Assembly (NCBI RefSeq): GCF_036924525.1
Contig: NZ_JAZHRU010000001.1
Location: forward strand, 1,331,001-1,395,000
From: Bradyrhizobium sp. AZCC 1719
GTDB lineage: Bacteria; Pseudomonadota; Alphaproteobacteria; Rhizobiales; Xanthobacteraceae
Length of the DNA stretch: 64,000 bases
Direction of reading: 5' to 3'
Both the position numbers and the translations under genes were made by a program. The number at the start of each line of letters is the position of its first letter. Position 1 is the stretch's first letter. This document shows, piece after piece, positions 26,761 to 36,872 of this stretch. A model generated the notes under the pieces. That model had not been told where the DNA came from and searched no databases. It worked only from the letters and a program-made list of their open reading frames with translations.

Positions 26761-28014
26761 ATGGGCCGCCTCGTGATGAAATTCGGCGGTACGTCCGTCG
26801 CCAACATCGACCGAATCCGCAACGTCGCGCGTCACGTCAAACGCGAAGTCGACGCCGGGCATGACGTCGCCGTCGTGGTGTCGGCCATGGCCGGCAAGAC
26901 CAACGAGCTGGTCGGCTGGTGCGGCGACGCCTCGCCGCTGCATGATGCGCGCGAATATGACGCCGTGGTGGCATCCGGCGAACAGGTGACCTCGGGCCTG
27001 CTCGCCATCGTGCTGCAGGGCATGGGCATCCAGGCCCGCTCGTGGCAGGGCTGGCAGATCCCGATCAAGACCTCCGACGCCCACGCCTCGGCGCGTATTC
27101 TCGAGATCGACGGCAGCGAGATCACCGCTCGATTCAAGGATCGCCAGGAAGTCGCCGTCATTGCCGGCTTCCAGGGCATCAACCCGCAGACCAACCGGAT
27201 CACCACGCTCGGGCGCGGCGGTTCGGATACCTCGGCGGTGGCGATCGCCGCCGCCATCCGGGCCGACCGCTGCGACATTTATACCGACGTCGACGGCGTC
27301 TACACCACCGATCCGCGGGTGGTTCCCAAGGCGCGGCGGCTGGACAAGATCGCCTTTGAGGACATGCTGGAACTGGCCTCGCTGGGCGCCAAGGTTCTGC
27401 AGGTGCGCTCGGTGGAACTCGGCATGGTGCACAACATACCTGTGTTCGTTCGTTCCAGCTTCGACAAGCCCGAGGATATCGACCCGCACGGCACACCACC
27501 GGGCACGCTGATCTGCAGCGAGGAGGAAATCATGGAAAGCCACGTCGTCACCGGCATCGCCTTCTCCAAGGACGAAGCCCAGATTTCGCTGCGCCAGATC
27601 GAGGACAAGCCGGGCGTTGCCGCCGCGATCTTCGGCCCGCTGGCCGAAGCCAACATCAACGTCGACATGATCGTGCAGAACGTCTCCGAGGACGGCAAGA
27701 CCACCGATCTCACCTTCACCGTTCCCGCCTCCGACTATAACCGCGCCCGCGACACCATCACCTCGTCGAAGGGCAAGATCGGCTATGCCCGGCTCGACAG
27801 CGCCACCGACGTGTCGAAGGTCTCGGTGATCGGCAGCGGCATGCGCAGCCATGCCGGCGTCGCGGCGAAGGCCTTCAAGGCATTGTCCGAGCGCAACATC
27901 AACATCCGCGCCATCACCACCTCGGAGATCAAGTTTTCGGTGCTGATCGACGCCGCCTATACCGAACTCGCGGTGCGCACGCTGCACACGCTCTACGGGC
28001 TCGACCAGGCTTAG
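26761..28014 (+). CDS. lysC: Aspartate kinase
   Basis: Phosphorylates aspartate, the first step towards lysine, threonine, methionine and diaminopimelate. 417 residues, starting MGRLVMKFGGTSVAN. The kinase core includes KFGGTS, GFQGI and GRGGSDTSAVA, followed by YTDVDGVYTTDPR. Two ACT domains occupy the C-terminal part from about residue 265 and give feedback control by lysine and/or threonine. The monofunctional form is usual in alphaproteobacteria. Confidence 0.96.
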   Translation: MGRLVMKFGGTSVANIDRIRNVARHVKREVDAGHDVAVVVSAMAGKTNELVGWCGDASPLHDAREYDAVVASGEQVTSGLLAIVLQGMGIQARSWQGWQIPIKTSDAHASARILEIDGSEITARFKDRQEVAVIAGFQGINPQTNRITTLGRGGSDTSAVAIAAAIRADRCDIYTDVDGVYTTDPRVVPKARRLDKIAFEDMLELASLGAKVLQVRSVELGMVHNIPVFVRSSFDKPEDIDPHGTPPGTLICSEEEIMESHVVTGIAFSKDEAQISLRQIEDKPGVAAAIFGPLAEANINVDMIVQNVSEDGKTTDLTFTVPASDYNRARDTITSSKGKIGYARLDSATDVSKVSVIGSGMRSHAGVAAKAFKALSERNINIRAITTSEIKFSVLIDAAYTELAVRTLHTLYGLDQA

Positions 28015-28337
28015 AACGATTTTCTCTCAAATTTGGCGCATGGTCTGATCCCAGACCGGCTTGGTTTGGCGGATAATGCGCTTCGCTGGCGCAGCATCGG
28101 TGCTGACACACACGTTATTGCTTCTGGCAGGCGTTTTGCTTGGCAAAGCGAGCCTCGATTGGCTATACGGCCTGTGAGGTGGTTGCCGCAAACTGCGCCA
28201 CGGTTTGGCGATCCCGATTCGGCCGGGATCCGGCGCCCTGCGGCAGCGCCGAATGAATAAAATTGTTGTTTTTCGTGCGTTTCACGCCAGCTACCGGCCA
28301 CCCGGCGGGCTGGCCTCGCGGGGGAGGATACCAGCAC
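28015..28337. other. Intergenic region lysC-ptsP
   Basis: 323 bases. A small dyad GGTCTGATCCCAGACC just after lysC (about 28041-28056) could be a weak terminator, but no T-run follows. Nothing else is seen. Confidence 0.4.
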
Positions 28338-30605
28338 ATGCGGAGCACGTCGGGAGGTCCCCGCGTCTTGTTGAGACGGCTTCGCGAAACCATGGCGGAG
28401 AAGGTCTCGGCGCAGGAACGCCTGGACAAGATCGTGGTGTTGATCGCGGCCAACATGGTGGCCGAGGTCTGCTCCTGCTACGTGCTGCGCATCGATAACA
28501 CGCTCGAGCTTTACGCCACCGAGGGTCTGAACCGCGACGCGGTGCACCGCACCGTGCTGAACGCGCACGAGGGTCTCGTCGGCCTCGTCGCCAGCGAGGC
28601 CAGCCCGCTCAACCTCTCGGACGCGCAAAGCCACCCGGCGTTCTCGTTCCGCCCGGAAACCGGCGAAGAAATCTACCATTCGTTCCTCGGCGTGCCGATC
28701 TTGCGCGCCGGCAACACGCTCGGCGTGCTGGTGGTGCAGAACCGCGCCAAGCGCACCTATGTCGAGGAAGAGGTCGAGGCGCTGCAGACCACCGCCATGG
28801 TGCTGGCGGAGATGATTGCCTCCGGCGAACTGGCGGCGCTGGCGCAACCCGGCGCGGAACCGGCGGCGCGGCATTCCCTGCACAAGACCGGCGCGATCCT
28901 CTCCGACGGCATTGCGCTCGGCCATGTCGTGCTGCACGAGCCGCGCGTCGTCATCACCAACTACATCGCCGAAGACCTGCCGAAGGAAATCAAGAAACTG
29001 GATGCAGCGCTGACCAAGCTGCGCGCCGATCTCGACCGCATGCTGGAGCGCGGCGACGTTGCCGATGGCGGCGAGCACCGCGAGGTGCTGGAAGCCTACC
29101 GGATGTTTGCCAACGACCACGGCTGGTCGCACAAGCTGCATGAGGCGGTCGCTACCGGCCTCACCGCGGAAGCCGCGGTCGAGCGCGTACAGTCCGACAC
29201 CCGCGCGCGGATGCTGCGCTCGACCGATCCTTATCTGCGCGACCGCCTGCACGACCTGGAAGATCTCGGCCACCGCCTGATGCGGCAACTGGTCGGCCAG
29301 GATCATGCGCCCTCGCGCGAGCAGCTTCCCGAAAACGCCATCCTGATCGCGCGCGCGATGGGACCGGCGGCGCTGCTCGACTACGATCGCAAGCGGCTGC
29401 GCGGCCTGGTGCTGGAGGAAGGCACTGCCAATTCCCACGTCTCGATCGTGGCGCGCGCGCTCGGAATCCCCGCGGTCGGCGAAGTCCCGAACGCGCCCGG
29501 CATTGCCGACCCCGGCGATCCCATCATCGTCGACGGCACCTCGGGCTCGATCTATGTCCGCCCCTCAGCCGAGATCGAATCGGCCTATGCCGAGCGGGTG
29601 CGGTTTCGCGCGCGGCGGCAGGCGCAGTATGCCGCGCTGCGCGACAAACCCTGTGTGACCAAGGACGGCCAGCCGGTCGAACTGATGATCAATGCGGGCC
29701 TCGTCATCGACCTGCCGCATATCGACGACACCGGCAGCGCCGGCATCGGGCTGTTCCGCACCGAGCTGCAGTTCATGGTCGGCCAGAACCTGCCACGCTC
29801 TTCCGACCAACTCGCGCTCTATCGCACCGTGCTGGACGCCGCCGGCTCCAAGCCGGTCACGTTCCGCACCCTCGATATTGGCGGCGACAAGGCGCTGCCC
29901 TATATGGAGACCGTGATCGAGGAAAACCCGGCGCTCGGCTGGCGCGCGATCCGGCTCGGGCTCGACCGTCCCGGACTATTGCGCGGCCAGATTCGCGCGC
30001 TGCTGCGGGCCGGCGGCGGCCGGGCGCTGAAGATCATGTTTCCGATGATTTCGGATGTCGCCGAATTCGACCAGGCCAAGGCCATCGTCGAGCGCGAACT
30101 GACCTACCTGCGCCAGCATGGCCACGCGCTACCGGAACGTATCGACGTCGGCACCATGGTGGAAGTGCCGGCGCTGCTCTATCAACTCGACGAACTCTTG
30201 AAGAAGGTCGATTTCGTTTCGGTCGGTTCGAACGACCTGTTCCAGTTCTTGTTTGCGGTCGACCGCGGCAACGCAAAAGTTTCCGAACGGTTCGACACCA
30301 TGTCGGTGCCGATCCTGCGCGCGCTGCGCGATATCGTGCGCAAGGCGCAAGCTGCGAAGAAGATGGCCTCGCTATGCGGCGAGATGGCCTCAAAGCCGCT
30401 CGGCGCGCTGGCGCTGATCGCGCTCGGCTACCGCTCGCTGTCGCTGTCGGCCACCGCGCACGGCCCGGTCAAGGCGATGATCCTCGACCTCGATGCCAAA
30501 AAGGCGGAAGCTGTCCTGATGCCGCTGCTCGACGCGCCAGCCGGCAGCGTCTCGATTCGGCAGAAGCTGACGGAATTCGCGGAAGCCGAGGGGCTGTCGT
30601 TGTAG
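28338..30605 (+). CDS. ptsP: PTS-Ntr enzyme I (phosphoenolpyruvate phosphotransferase)
   Basis: First enzyme of the nitrogen-related phosphotransferase system, passing phosphate from PEP to NPr. 755 residues from the ATG at 28338, which has GGGGAGGA 9 bases upstream. A GAF sensor domain (about 20-165) precedes the EI N-domain; the phosphorylated His367 is in [17 protein letters not shown]. The PEP-binding TIM barrel follows ([37 protein letters not shown]). It may sense glutamine through GAF, as shown in other bacteria. It lies 57 bp upstream of prfA. Confidence 0.95.
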   Translation: MRSTSGGPRVLLRRLRETMAEKVSAQERLDKIVVLIAANMVAEVCSCYVLRIDNTLELYATEGLNRDAVHRTVLNAHEGLVGLVASEASPLNLSDAQSHPAFSFRPETGEEIYHSFLGVPILRAGNTLGVLVVQNRAKRTYVEEEVEALQTTAMVLAEMIASGELAALAQPGAEPAARHSLHKTGAILSDGIALGHVVLHEPRVVITNYIAEDLPKEIKKLDAALTKLRADLDRMLERGDVADGGEHREVLEAYRMFANDHGWSHKLHEAVATGLTAEAAVERVQSDTRARMLRSTDPYLRDRLHDLEDLGHRLMRQLVGQDHAPSREQLPENAILIARAMGPAALLDYDRKRLRGLVLEEGTANSHVSIVARALGIPAVGEVPNAPGIADPGDPIIVDGTSGSIYVRPSAEIESAYAERVRFRARRQAQYAALRDKPCVTKDGQPVELMINAGLVIDLPHIDDTGSAGIGLFRTELQFMVGQNLPRSSDQLALYRTVLDAAGSKPVTFRTLDIGGDKALPYMETVIEENPALGWRAIRLGLDRPGLLRGQIRALLRAGGGRALKIMFPMISDVAEFDQAKAIVERELTYLRQHGHALPERIDVGTMVEVPALLYQLDELLKKVDFVSVGSNDLFQFLFAVDRGNAKVSERFDTMSVPILRALRDIVRKAQAAKKMASLCGEMASKPLGALALIALGYRSLSLSATAHGPVKAMILDLDAKKAEAVLMPLLDAPAGSVSIRQKLTEFAEAEGLSL

Positions 30606-30661
30606 CGAGGCTCAGTCCCGACAACGCCACCTTTCCGTATCCGCTGCCTGAGAACTACGCC

Positions 30662-31741
30662 ATGTTGCCCGAAGCCAAACTCGATATCCTGCTCGCCCAT
30701 CATGCCTCGCTCGAGGCCGAGCTGCTGGGCCAGGTGAATTCCGAAAAGTACGTGCAGATCACGCGCGAGCTCGCCGAGCTCAATCCGCTGATCGATGCAG
30801 TCAAGGCGTATCGGACGGCGCGGGCCGAGATTGCGGGCGCCGAATCGCTGTTGGCTGATGCCGGCACCGATCCCGAAATCCGCAGCATGGCCGAAGCCGA
30901 GCTCGAAACGCTGCAGGCGCGCGTCGCTGACCTCGAGCAGAAGATTCGCGTGGCGCTGTTGCCCAAGGACGCCATGGACGACCGCAACGTGATGCTGGAA
31001 ATCCGCGCCGGCACCGGCGGCGACGAAGCCTCGCTGTTCGCCGGCGACCTGTTCCGCATGTATGAGCGGTTTGCCGCCTTGCAGGGCTGGAAGGTCGACG
31101 TGATCTCGGCCTCGGAAGGTACCGTGGGCGGCTACAAGGAAATCATCGCCGAGGTGCAGGGCCGCGGCGCGTTCGCCAAGCTGAAGTTCGAATCCGGCGT
31201 GCACCGCGTGCAGCGCGTGCCCGACACGGAAACGCAGGGGCGGATTCACACCTCGGCTGCAACGGTGGCGGTACTGCCCGAGGTCGAGGATGTCGATGTC
31301 GACATAAAGAATGAAGATCTGCGGATCGAAACCATGCGTGCGCAGGGCGCCGGCGGCCAGCACGTCAACAAGACCGAATCCGCGATCCGTATCACGCACA
31401 TTCCGACCGGCATCGTGGTGATGATGCAGGACAGCCGCTCGCAGCACAAAAACCGCGCTTCCGCGATGAACATCCTGCGCTCGCGCATCTATGACGCCGA
31501 GCGCCAGCGCGCCGACGCCGCGCGCTCCGCTGACCGCAAGGAGAAGGTCGGCTCCGGCGACCGAAGCGAGCGCATCCGCACCTATAATTTCCCGCAGGGC
31601 CGCGTCACCGATCACCGCATCAATTTGACGCTCTACAAATTGCCGCAGGTGATTGCGGGCGAAGCACTGGGCGAACTGATCGACGCGTTGACGACCGAGC
31701 ACCAGGCTGCCCAGCTTGCCGCACAGGGCGCGGCAGCGTGA
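30662..31741 (+). CDS. prfA: Peptide chain release factor 1
   Basis: Recognises UAA and UAG stop codons and triggers peptide release. 359 residues from the ATG at 30662. The codon-reading loop is [15 protein letters not shown] (PDT in the PxT position at 187-189), and the catalytic GGQ is at residues 231-233 in [15 protein letters not shown]. The gene for the methylase that modifies this glutamine follows 52 bp later. Confidence 0.97.
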   Translation: MLPEAKLDILLAHHASLEAELLGQVNSEKYVQITRELAELNPLIDAVKAYRTARAEIAGAESLLADAGTDPEIRSMAEAELETLQARVADLEQKIRVALLPKDAMDDRNVMLEIRAGTGGDEASLFAGDLFRMYERFAALQGWKVDVISASEGTVGGYKEIIAEVQGRGAFAKLKFESGVHRVQRVPDTETQGRIHTSAATVAVLPEVEDVDVDIKNEDLRIETMRAQGAGGQHVNKTESAIRITHIPTGIVVMMQDSRSQHKNRASAMNILRSRIYDAERQRADAARSADRKEKVGSGDRSERIRTYNFPQGRVTDHRINLTLYKLPQVIAGEALGELIDALTTEHQAAQLAAQGAAA

Positions 31742-31793
31742 GTGACAACTTCGCCGTCGTCCCTGCGTGGAGAGATTTCCGCGGGAACGCCGC

Positions 31794-32675
31794 ATGACGG
31801 ATTTCGTCGGCCAGACAGTCGAGGCCGCGCGGCGCGTGCTCGCGGCGAGACTCAAAACCGCCGCCATCGAATCCGCCGAACTCGATGCGCGGATTCTGAC
31901 AGGCCATGCGCTGGGCCTCAACCTGACCGGCTTGATATCGGTCGCGCAGCGCGAGCTCACCTCGGACGAATCGGCTCACCTTGAGGAATTCGCCCGCCGA
32001 CGTCTCGCAGGCGAGCCGGTCGCCCGCATTCTCGGCGAGAAGGAGTTTTGGGGTCTGCCCTTGCAACTCTCGTCCGCAACGCTGGTGCCGCGGCCCGATA
32101 CCGAGACGGTGGTCGAACTGGCGCTGGAACTGCTACGCGCCGGCGGCGATCTCGCTCTTCCGATGCGTATCGCCGATCTCGGCACCGGTTCCGGCGCAAT
32201 TCTTCTCGCGCTGTTGTCCGAATTGCCGGCGGCCGAGGGATTCGGAACTGACATCTCCGAAGCGGCGCTGCAGACCGCTGCGGCCAATGCCGCCTGCGTC
32301 GGCCTCTCGGAGCGCGCGACGTTCATCGCCTGCGATTACGCGCGCGGACTATCCGGTTCGTTCGATCTGATCGTCTCGAACCCGCCCTATGTCCGGTCGG
32401 CGGATATCGGCAGTCTGGCGGTGGAGGTGAGAAATCATGACCCGCTCGCCGCGCTCGATGGTGGCGCCGACGGGCTGGACGCCTACCGCGCGTTGATCCC
32501 CCAGGCGGCCGGCCTCCTCGCCCCGGGTGCCGCCTTGGTCGTGGAGGCCGGCGAGGGCCAAAGCGGCCCAATCCAGGCCCTGATGACGAGCGCAGGGTTA
32601 ATGCCTGCAACGGCGCCCAAGGCCGATCTGGCGGGCATTCCGAGGGCGGTCGCGGGCCACAAAATGGCCCGATAA
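31794..32675 (+). CDS. prmC: Release factor glutamine methyltransferase
   Basis: Methylates the GGQ glutamine of release factors. 293 residues from the ATG at 31794 (MTDFVGQTVEAAR). The SAM-binding motif is IADLGTGSGAILLALL and the NPPY motif that positions the glutamine is in DLIVSNPPYVRS. Its place next to prfA supports the assignment. The preceding gap includes a fragment of a family D repeat. Confidence 0.95.
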   Translation: MTDFVGQTVEAARRVLAARLKTAAIESAELDARILTGHALGLNLTGLISVAQRELTSDESAHLEEFARRRLAGEPVARILGEKEFWGLPLQLSSATLVPRPDTETVVELALELLRAGGDLALPMRIADLGTGSGAILLALLSELPAAEGFGTDISEAALQTAAANAACVGLSERATFIACDYARGLSGSFDLIVSNPPYVRSADIGSLAVEVRNHDPLAALDGGADGLDAYRALIPQAAGLLAPGAALVVEAGEGQSGPIQALMTSAGLMPATAPKADLAGIPRAVAGHKMAR

Positions 32676-33167
32676 AGTCCTTTTGGAACGCAAAAAAACC
32701 CCTTGGAATATTCCCCCGGAGCGACTACGTTCCGCTCACAACATCGGTCCAGGGTTGCTGGCCCCGTAAGATCATGCGGGTGAGGCCAGAGTTTCTCGAA
32801 ACGAGAGCCCGCCGGGTGAAAGGTTCCAAACGCAGGTCGAATCGAGCGCAATAGCTGGAGCTGTGCTGCTCTCGACCGTAAAGCGAACGAAAGCCTGATA
32901 TTGCGCTTGAAGACTTACGCAACAGCCAGTCACGCGAAGCCGTCACGCAAGGCGGTTAGACTGGTTTTGGCAGGCTGAATGATTTGATCCGGCGGGCAAA
33001 TGTACGCCGCCGATTGGGGAACGCGTCTTTGCTGAACGCGAGGGTTGGCGAAATCGACGACATGAATTTGAACGGCATCGTGATTCGGTGCGCCCTGAGT
33101 GCGCGCCGGATCGGATCAGGCTACGACGGCAACTGCAAAACATCAGGGCTGGAATAAAAGGCGAGAC
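32676..33167. other. Long structured leader or intergenic region upstream of DUF4167
   Basis: 492 bases without a protein gene. A nested hairpin lies at 32758-32789 (outer arms CTGGCC/GGCCAG with a CCCG/CGGG inner stem), directly followed by a second hairpin TCTCGAAACGAGA at 32794-32806. An earlier dyad around 32717-32736 is weaker. The region could encode a small RNA or be a long 5' leader of the downstream gene; no known RNA family was recognised. Confidence 0.4.
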
Positions 33168-33911
33168 ATGAGAAACGGTCAGAACAACAAGCGGATGCGT
33201 AACCGGAACCAAGGCAGTAACCGGAACGATGGCCGGCGCGGTCAGAACCCGATGACTCGGGTGTTCGAATCCAACGGTCCTGACATCAAGATCCGCGGCA
33301 CCGCTTCGCACGTCGCGGAAAAATACGTTCAGCTAGCGCGCGACGCGCGCTCTTCCGGCGACCCCGTCGCGGCCGAGAATTACTACCAGCACGCCGAGCA
33401 TTATTTCCGCCTGATCGCTGCTGCGCAGGAGCAGTTCCGGCAGAACCAGCCGCAGCCGCGCATCGACACCGAAATGCAGCCGACGGACGACGGTGACGAC
33501 GAGGGCGAGAGCTTTTCGCATTTCGGCCAGGAGCCGGGCTTCGTCCCGCAGCAGCCACAGCCGTATATCCGCGACAACAATCCGCGCGAACGCGAACAGC
33601 GCGGCGACAACCAGCCCTATCAGCGCGACCACCAGCCGCGCGAACACCATCGCGATCGCGAGCACCGTCCGCAGCCGCAGTATCAGCCGCAAACTCAGCC
33701 GCAGCCGGTGATTGCCGATACCGGCGGGGTCGATCGCCTGCCTTCCTTCATCACCGGCCCGCAGCCGCAGGTGAACGGTGCGCCCGGCGGATATGAAGAG
33801 GGCCGCGGCGAGCGTTTCCCGCGCCGGCGCCGCCGGCCGCACGGCCCGCGCCCCGACAACATGGCCGCGCCCGCTGCGCCAAGCGAAGATTTCAATCCGG
33901 GGAATGAGTAA
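33168..33911 (+). CDS. DUF4167 family protein
   Basis: 247 residues from the ATG at 33168. The N-terminus is rich in Asn, Arg and Gln (MRNGQNNKRMRNRNQGSNRN). The conserved core follows: TRVFESNGPDIKIRGTASHV, AEKYVQLARDARSSGDPVAA and ENYYQHAEHYFRLI. The remainder is a low-complexity tail of repeated Gln, Pro, Arg and His. DUF4167 proteins are common in Rhizobiales and look RNA-binding by composition, but no function is established that I know of. Confidence 0.9.
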   Translation: MRNGQNNKRMRNRNQGSNRNDGRRGQNPMTRVFESNGPDIKIRGTASHVAEKYVQLARDARSSGDPVAAENYYQHAEHYFRLIAAAQEQFRQNQPQPRIDTEMQPTDDGDDEGESFSHFGQEPGFVPQQPQPYIRDNNPREREQRGDNQPYQRDHQPREHHRDREHRPQPQYQPQTQPQPVIADTGGVDRLPSFITGPQPQVNGAPGGYEEGRGERFPRRRRRPHGPRPDNMAAPAAPSEDFNPGNE

Positions 33912-33922
33912 TCGTTCGTCTT

Positions 33923-34020
33923 CGTAGGGTGGGCAAAGCGCAAGCGTGCCCACCAACTTGCTGCAAAGACTGAGGATGAAATGGTGGGCACGGCGCTAGC
34001 GCGCCTTTGCCCACCCTACG
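33923..34020. repeat. Palindromic intergenic repeat, family F
   Basis: Outer arms CGTAGGGTGGGCAAAG and TTTGCCCACCCTACG with a pair of inner GTGCCCACC/GGTGGGCAC arms. The right arm runs into the 3' end of the methyltransferase gene at 34016 and supplies its TAG stop codon. Confidence 0.85.
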
Positions 34021-34771
34021 ATTCTCCGAGCTTATCCCGCGTTGCCGTCGATGACGGCACCAGCGCCGGCTCCAGCGACGGAATCAACCGCGTACGTTCG
34101 CGGCCCGCGGGGATCGCGCGATAGACCTGTTTGGTCGCTTCCACGATATGGACGCCGGCGAACGGCAGCGACAGCGCGGCGCCGACACGCTCCCACGCCA
34201 TCGCCGAGCGCAGAAACCAGCTATTGCCGACCGGCGGCAGAAACAGCGCCTCGCCCCACGCCGCCGGCGTGAACCAGGTCTGCCGCAGCAATTGCGTGAT
34301 CTGCGCGCGCGAATAGGGCCGGCCGTGACCGAACGGCGTATTGTCGGTGCGCGTCCACACGCCCCGCCGGTTCGGGATCACCGCAATCAGCCGGCCGGAC
34401 GGTGCCAGCACCCGCCACACCTCGCGCAACAAGCGCTCCGGGTCGTCGGACATCTCCAGCGCGTGAACCAGCAAGATCCGATCCACCGCGGCGTCCGGTA
34501 GCGGCATCGAGAATTCATCGATCAGAGATGCCAGCGCCGGCCGCCCCGTCGGCCATTTCAGGACGCCCTGCGCCGCCGGCATGAAGGCGATGCAGCGCTC
34601 CGAATCCTCGCGAAACAGCCCGAGATAGGGCGTCGGATAGCCGAGCCCGAGCACGCGCTGTCCCGCCGCATCGGGCCAGCGCGCCCGAATGCCGCGGTTG
34701 ATCAACTGCCGCGCCACGATGCCAAGGCGTTGCGAGTAGAAATCCCGGAGATCGATGACGTCGATGGTCAT
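34016..34771 (-). CDS. Class I SAM-dependent methyltransferase
   Basis: 251 residues. Motif I reads VLGLGYPTPYLGLF, a GxGxxxP variant; also LLVHALEMSDDPERLLREVW and LAPSGRLIAVIPNRRGVW, typical of the Methyltransf_11 group. The substrate is unknown. The stop codon is formed by the adjoining repeat (33923-34020), so the C-terminus may have been altered when the repeat arrived. It is divergent from gloB, with 119 bp between them. Confidence 0.82.
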   Translation of the reverse strand: MTIDVIDLRDFYSQRLGIVARQLINRGIRARWPDAAGQRVLGLGYPTPYLGLFREDSERCIAFMPAAQGVLKWPTGRPALASLIDEFSMPLPDAAVDRILLVHALEMSDDPERLLREVWRVLAPSGRLIAVIPNRRGVWTRTDNTPFGHGRPYSRAQITQLLRQTWFTPAAWGEALFLPPVGNSWFLRSAMAWERVGAALSLPFAGVHIVEATKQVYRAIPAGRERTRLIPSLEPALVPSSTATRDKLGES

Positions 34772-34890
34772 GGGCGCAATCTACCACACCGTGTTTCATT
34801 GCGGCGCGCCGAAAATGGCATTGCCGCGCAAGCGTTAACGCCATATTTCTTGCAGATGATGGGGCTGAAAGCCTTAACCACGGAGCTGTC

Positions 34891-35658
34891 ATGGCCGCGG
34901 AAATTCGTACCTTCACCTGCCTCAACGACAATTTCGGCTATTTGATCCATGATCCCGCGACCAAGGCCACCGCATCGATCGACGCGCCGGAAGCCGCCCC
35001 GATCATCAAGGCGCTGGAGCGCGAAGGCTGGACGCTGACGGATATTCTCGTCACTCATCACCATCACGACCATGTCGGCGGCATCGCCGAGCTGAAGCAG
35101 AAATATAATTGCCGCGTCGTTGCACCGCACGACAAGTCCACCAAGATTGCCAATGTCGACCTGCGCGCTGCCCATGGCGACGTAGTCAAGGTGGGAAGCC
35201 TGCTGGCCCGGGTGCTGGAAACGCCGGGGCACACGCTCGATCATATCTCCTATGTATTCGATAACGAAAAGGCGGTGTTTGCCGCCGACACGCTGTTCTC
35301 GATCGGCTGCGGCCGGGTGTTCGAGGGCAATTATCCGATGATGTGGGATTCCCTGTTGAAGCTCCGTGCGCTGCCGGACGATTTCAAGCTCTATTGCGGC
35401 CATGAATATACTGCTTCCAACGTCAAATTCGCGCTCACGGTCGACGGCGACAATCCGGCGCTGAAGGCGCGCGCCGAGGAAGTTACGCGGCTGCGCGCCG
35501 ACAACAAGCCGACGATCCCGGTGCTCTTGGGCGATGAGAAAAAAGCCAACGTGTTCCTGCGCGCCGACGAGCCGTCGGTGGCGGCCAAACTGCACATGAA
35601 GGGCGCCAGCGCCGCCGAAGTTTTCGGCGAGCTGCGCGAACGCAAGAACAAGTCCTGA
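34891..35658 (+). CDS. gloB: Hydroxyacylglutathione hydrolase (glyoxalase II)
   Basis: Hydrolyses S-lactoylglutathione in methylglyoxal detoxification. 255 residues. The metallo-beta-lactamase metal site THHHHDHVGG is at 55-64, with further ligands in ETPGHTLDH, FAADTLFSIGCGR and YCGHEYT. The C-terminal substrate domain ends the protein. Its stop overlaps the next start by one base (TGATG at 35656-35660). Confidence 0.94.
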   Translation: MAAEIRTFTCLNDNFGYLIHDPATKATASIDAPEAAPIIKALEREGWTLTDILVTHHHHDHVGGIAELKQKYNCRVVAPHDKSTKIANVDLRAAHGDVVKVGSLLARVLETPGHTLDHISYVFDNEKAVFAADTLFSIGCGRVFEGNYPMMWDSLLKLRALPDDFKLYCGHEYTASNVKFALTVDGDNPALKARAEEVTRLRADNKPTIPVLLGDEKKANVFLRADEPSVAAKLHMKGASAAEVFGELRERKNKS

Positions 35659-36089
35659 TGGCGCTGCCAAAACAAGCCGCCGAGATCATCGCGCGGCTCG
35701 ACCTGAAGCCGCATCCGGAAGGCGGGCATTATCGCGAGACGTTTCGCGATGAAAGCGTGGACGCCGCCGGGCGTTCGCGATCGACCGCGATCTATTTCCT
35801 GTTGGCGCGCGGCGAACGCTCGCATTGGCATCGCATCGATGCGGTCGAGACCTGGCATTATTACGCGGGCGCGGCGCTGACGCTCTGGATCGCTGATAAT
35901 GATGGGCAACGCAGCGTGAGGCTCGGCGCGAATCTTGCCGCCGGCGAGGCGCCGCAGGCGATCGTCCCGCCGCACGCCTGGCAGGCCGCCGAGAGCAATG
36001 GCGATTGGACTTTGGTTGGCTGCACCGTGGCGCCGGGATTTGAGTTTGCGAAATTCGAGCTGGCGCCGAAGGGCTGGGAGCCGACCTAG
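35658..36089 (+). CDS. Cupin domain protein (DUF985)
   Basis: 143 residues. A cupin barrel of the DUF985/Cupin_5 type is indicated by KPHPEGGHYRETFRD, IYFLLARGERSHWHRID, ETWHYYAGAALTLW and PPHAWQAAE. The enzymatic role is unknown. It is translationally coupled to gloB. Confidence 0.88.
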   Translation: MALPKQAAEIIARLDLKPHPEGGHYRETFRDESVDAAGRSRSTAIYFLLARGERSHWHRIDAVETWHYYAGAALTLWIADNDGQRSVRLGANLAAGEAPQAIVPPHAWQAAESNGDWTLVGCTVAPGFEFAKFELAPKGWEPT

Positions 36090-36191
36090 TCGTCATTCGT
36101 TCCCGCCGCAATGAAAAATCGCGATCGGGAATCGGGTGGGTTTGATGCGCTCTCGAACATAGTTTCCGCCCCACAACACGAGGAGCGGAAA

Positions 36192-36872
36192 ATGCACGGG
36201 ACATTCAGCGTTTCACATCAGATCGAACCGGCGATTCTCTATTTCGGCACGCCGGTCGTTCTGATCGGCTCAACCAATGAAGACGGTTCATTCAATCTCG
36301 CGCCGATGTCGTCGGCATGGTGGGTTGGTTGGCGCTGCATGCTGGGGCTGGCGGCCAACTCAAAGACCACCGAGAACATGATCCGCACAGGCGAGTGCGT
36401 GCTCAATCTGCCGTCGGCCGCTCTCGTCGGCGCGGTCGACCATCTGGCTCGCACGACCGGCTCGGATCCGGTGCCGCCGGGCAAGCGGATGCGCGGCTAT
36501 CGGCATGCGCGCGACAAGTTTGGCTTGTGCGGCCTGACTGCGATGCCGGGCGAAACCGTCGCGGCGCCCCGCGCGCTGGAATGCCCGGTACAGATCGAAG
36601 CCAAGGTCGCACGCGTCCACGAGATGGCCGAGGAGGATGCGGTCTGGCGCGGCAATCTTGCCGCGATCGAGGCGCGCATCACGCGCGTGCACGCGCATCC
36701 GGGAATCATGATGGATGGCGAGCCCAACCGCGTCGATCCCGACAGATGGCGGCCGCTGATCATGAGCTTCCAGCAATTCTACGGACTGACGTCCGAGAAG
36801 CTGCAGCGCTCAGAACTCGGGCAAATTCCGGAAGCGATGTACAAGCCACCGGGCTGGAAGCCTGCCGCTTAA
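36192..36872 (+). CDS. Flavin reductase-like domain protein
   Basis: 226 residues from the ATG at 36192, chosen because AGGAG lies 6 bases upstream; an upstream frame to 36111 is unlikely. The split-barrel FMN-binding fold is suggested by VVLIGSTNEDGSFNLAPMSS, KTTENMIRTGECVLNLPSA and RALECPVQIEAKVARVHE. It probably binds FMN; the partner and substrate are unknown. It overlaps the convergent EamA transporter by 4 bases. Confidence 0.8.
   Translation: MHGTFSVSHQIEPAILYFGTPVVLIGSTNEDGSFNLAPMSSAWWVGWRCMLGLAANSKTTENMIRTGECVLNLPSAALVGAVDHLARTTGSDPVPPGKRMRGYRHARDKFGLCGLTAMPGETVAAPRALECPVQIEAKVARVHEMAEEDAVWRGNLAAIEARITRVHAHPGIMMDGEPNRVDPDRWRPLIMSFQQFYGLTSEKLQRSELGQIPEAMYKPPGWKPAA

Noticed and set aside
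28041..28056. Small dyad after lysC as a terminator
   Set aside because: The stem is only six pairs and no T-run follows.
28011..29438. Long reverse frame opposite ptsP
   Set aside because: Antisense shadow; the plus strand has an unmistakable PtsP with good start and ribosome binding site.
30428..31960. 510-codon reverse frame opposite prfA
   Set aside because: Antisense shadow spanning parts of three real plus-strand genes.
32676..33167. Known RNAs (tmRNA, RNase P, 6S, SRP) in the gap before DUF4167
   Set aside because: None of their conserved sequence blocks could be found, so only a generic structured region is reported.
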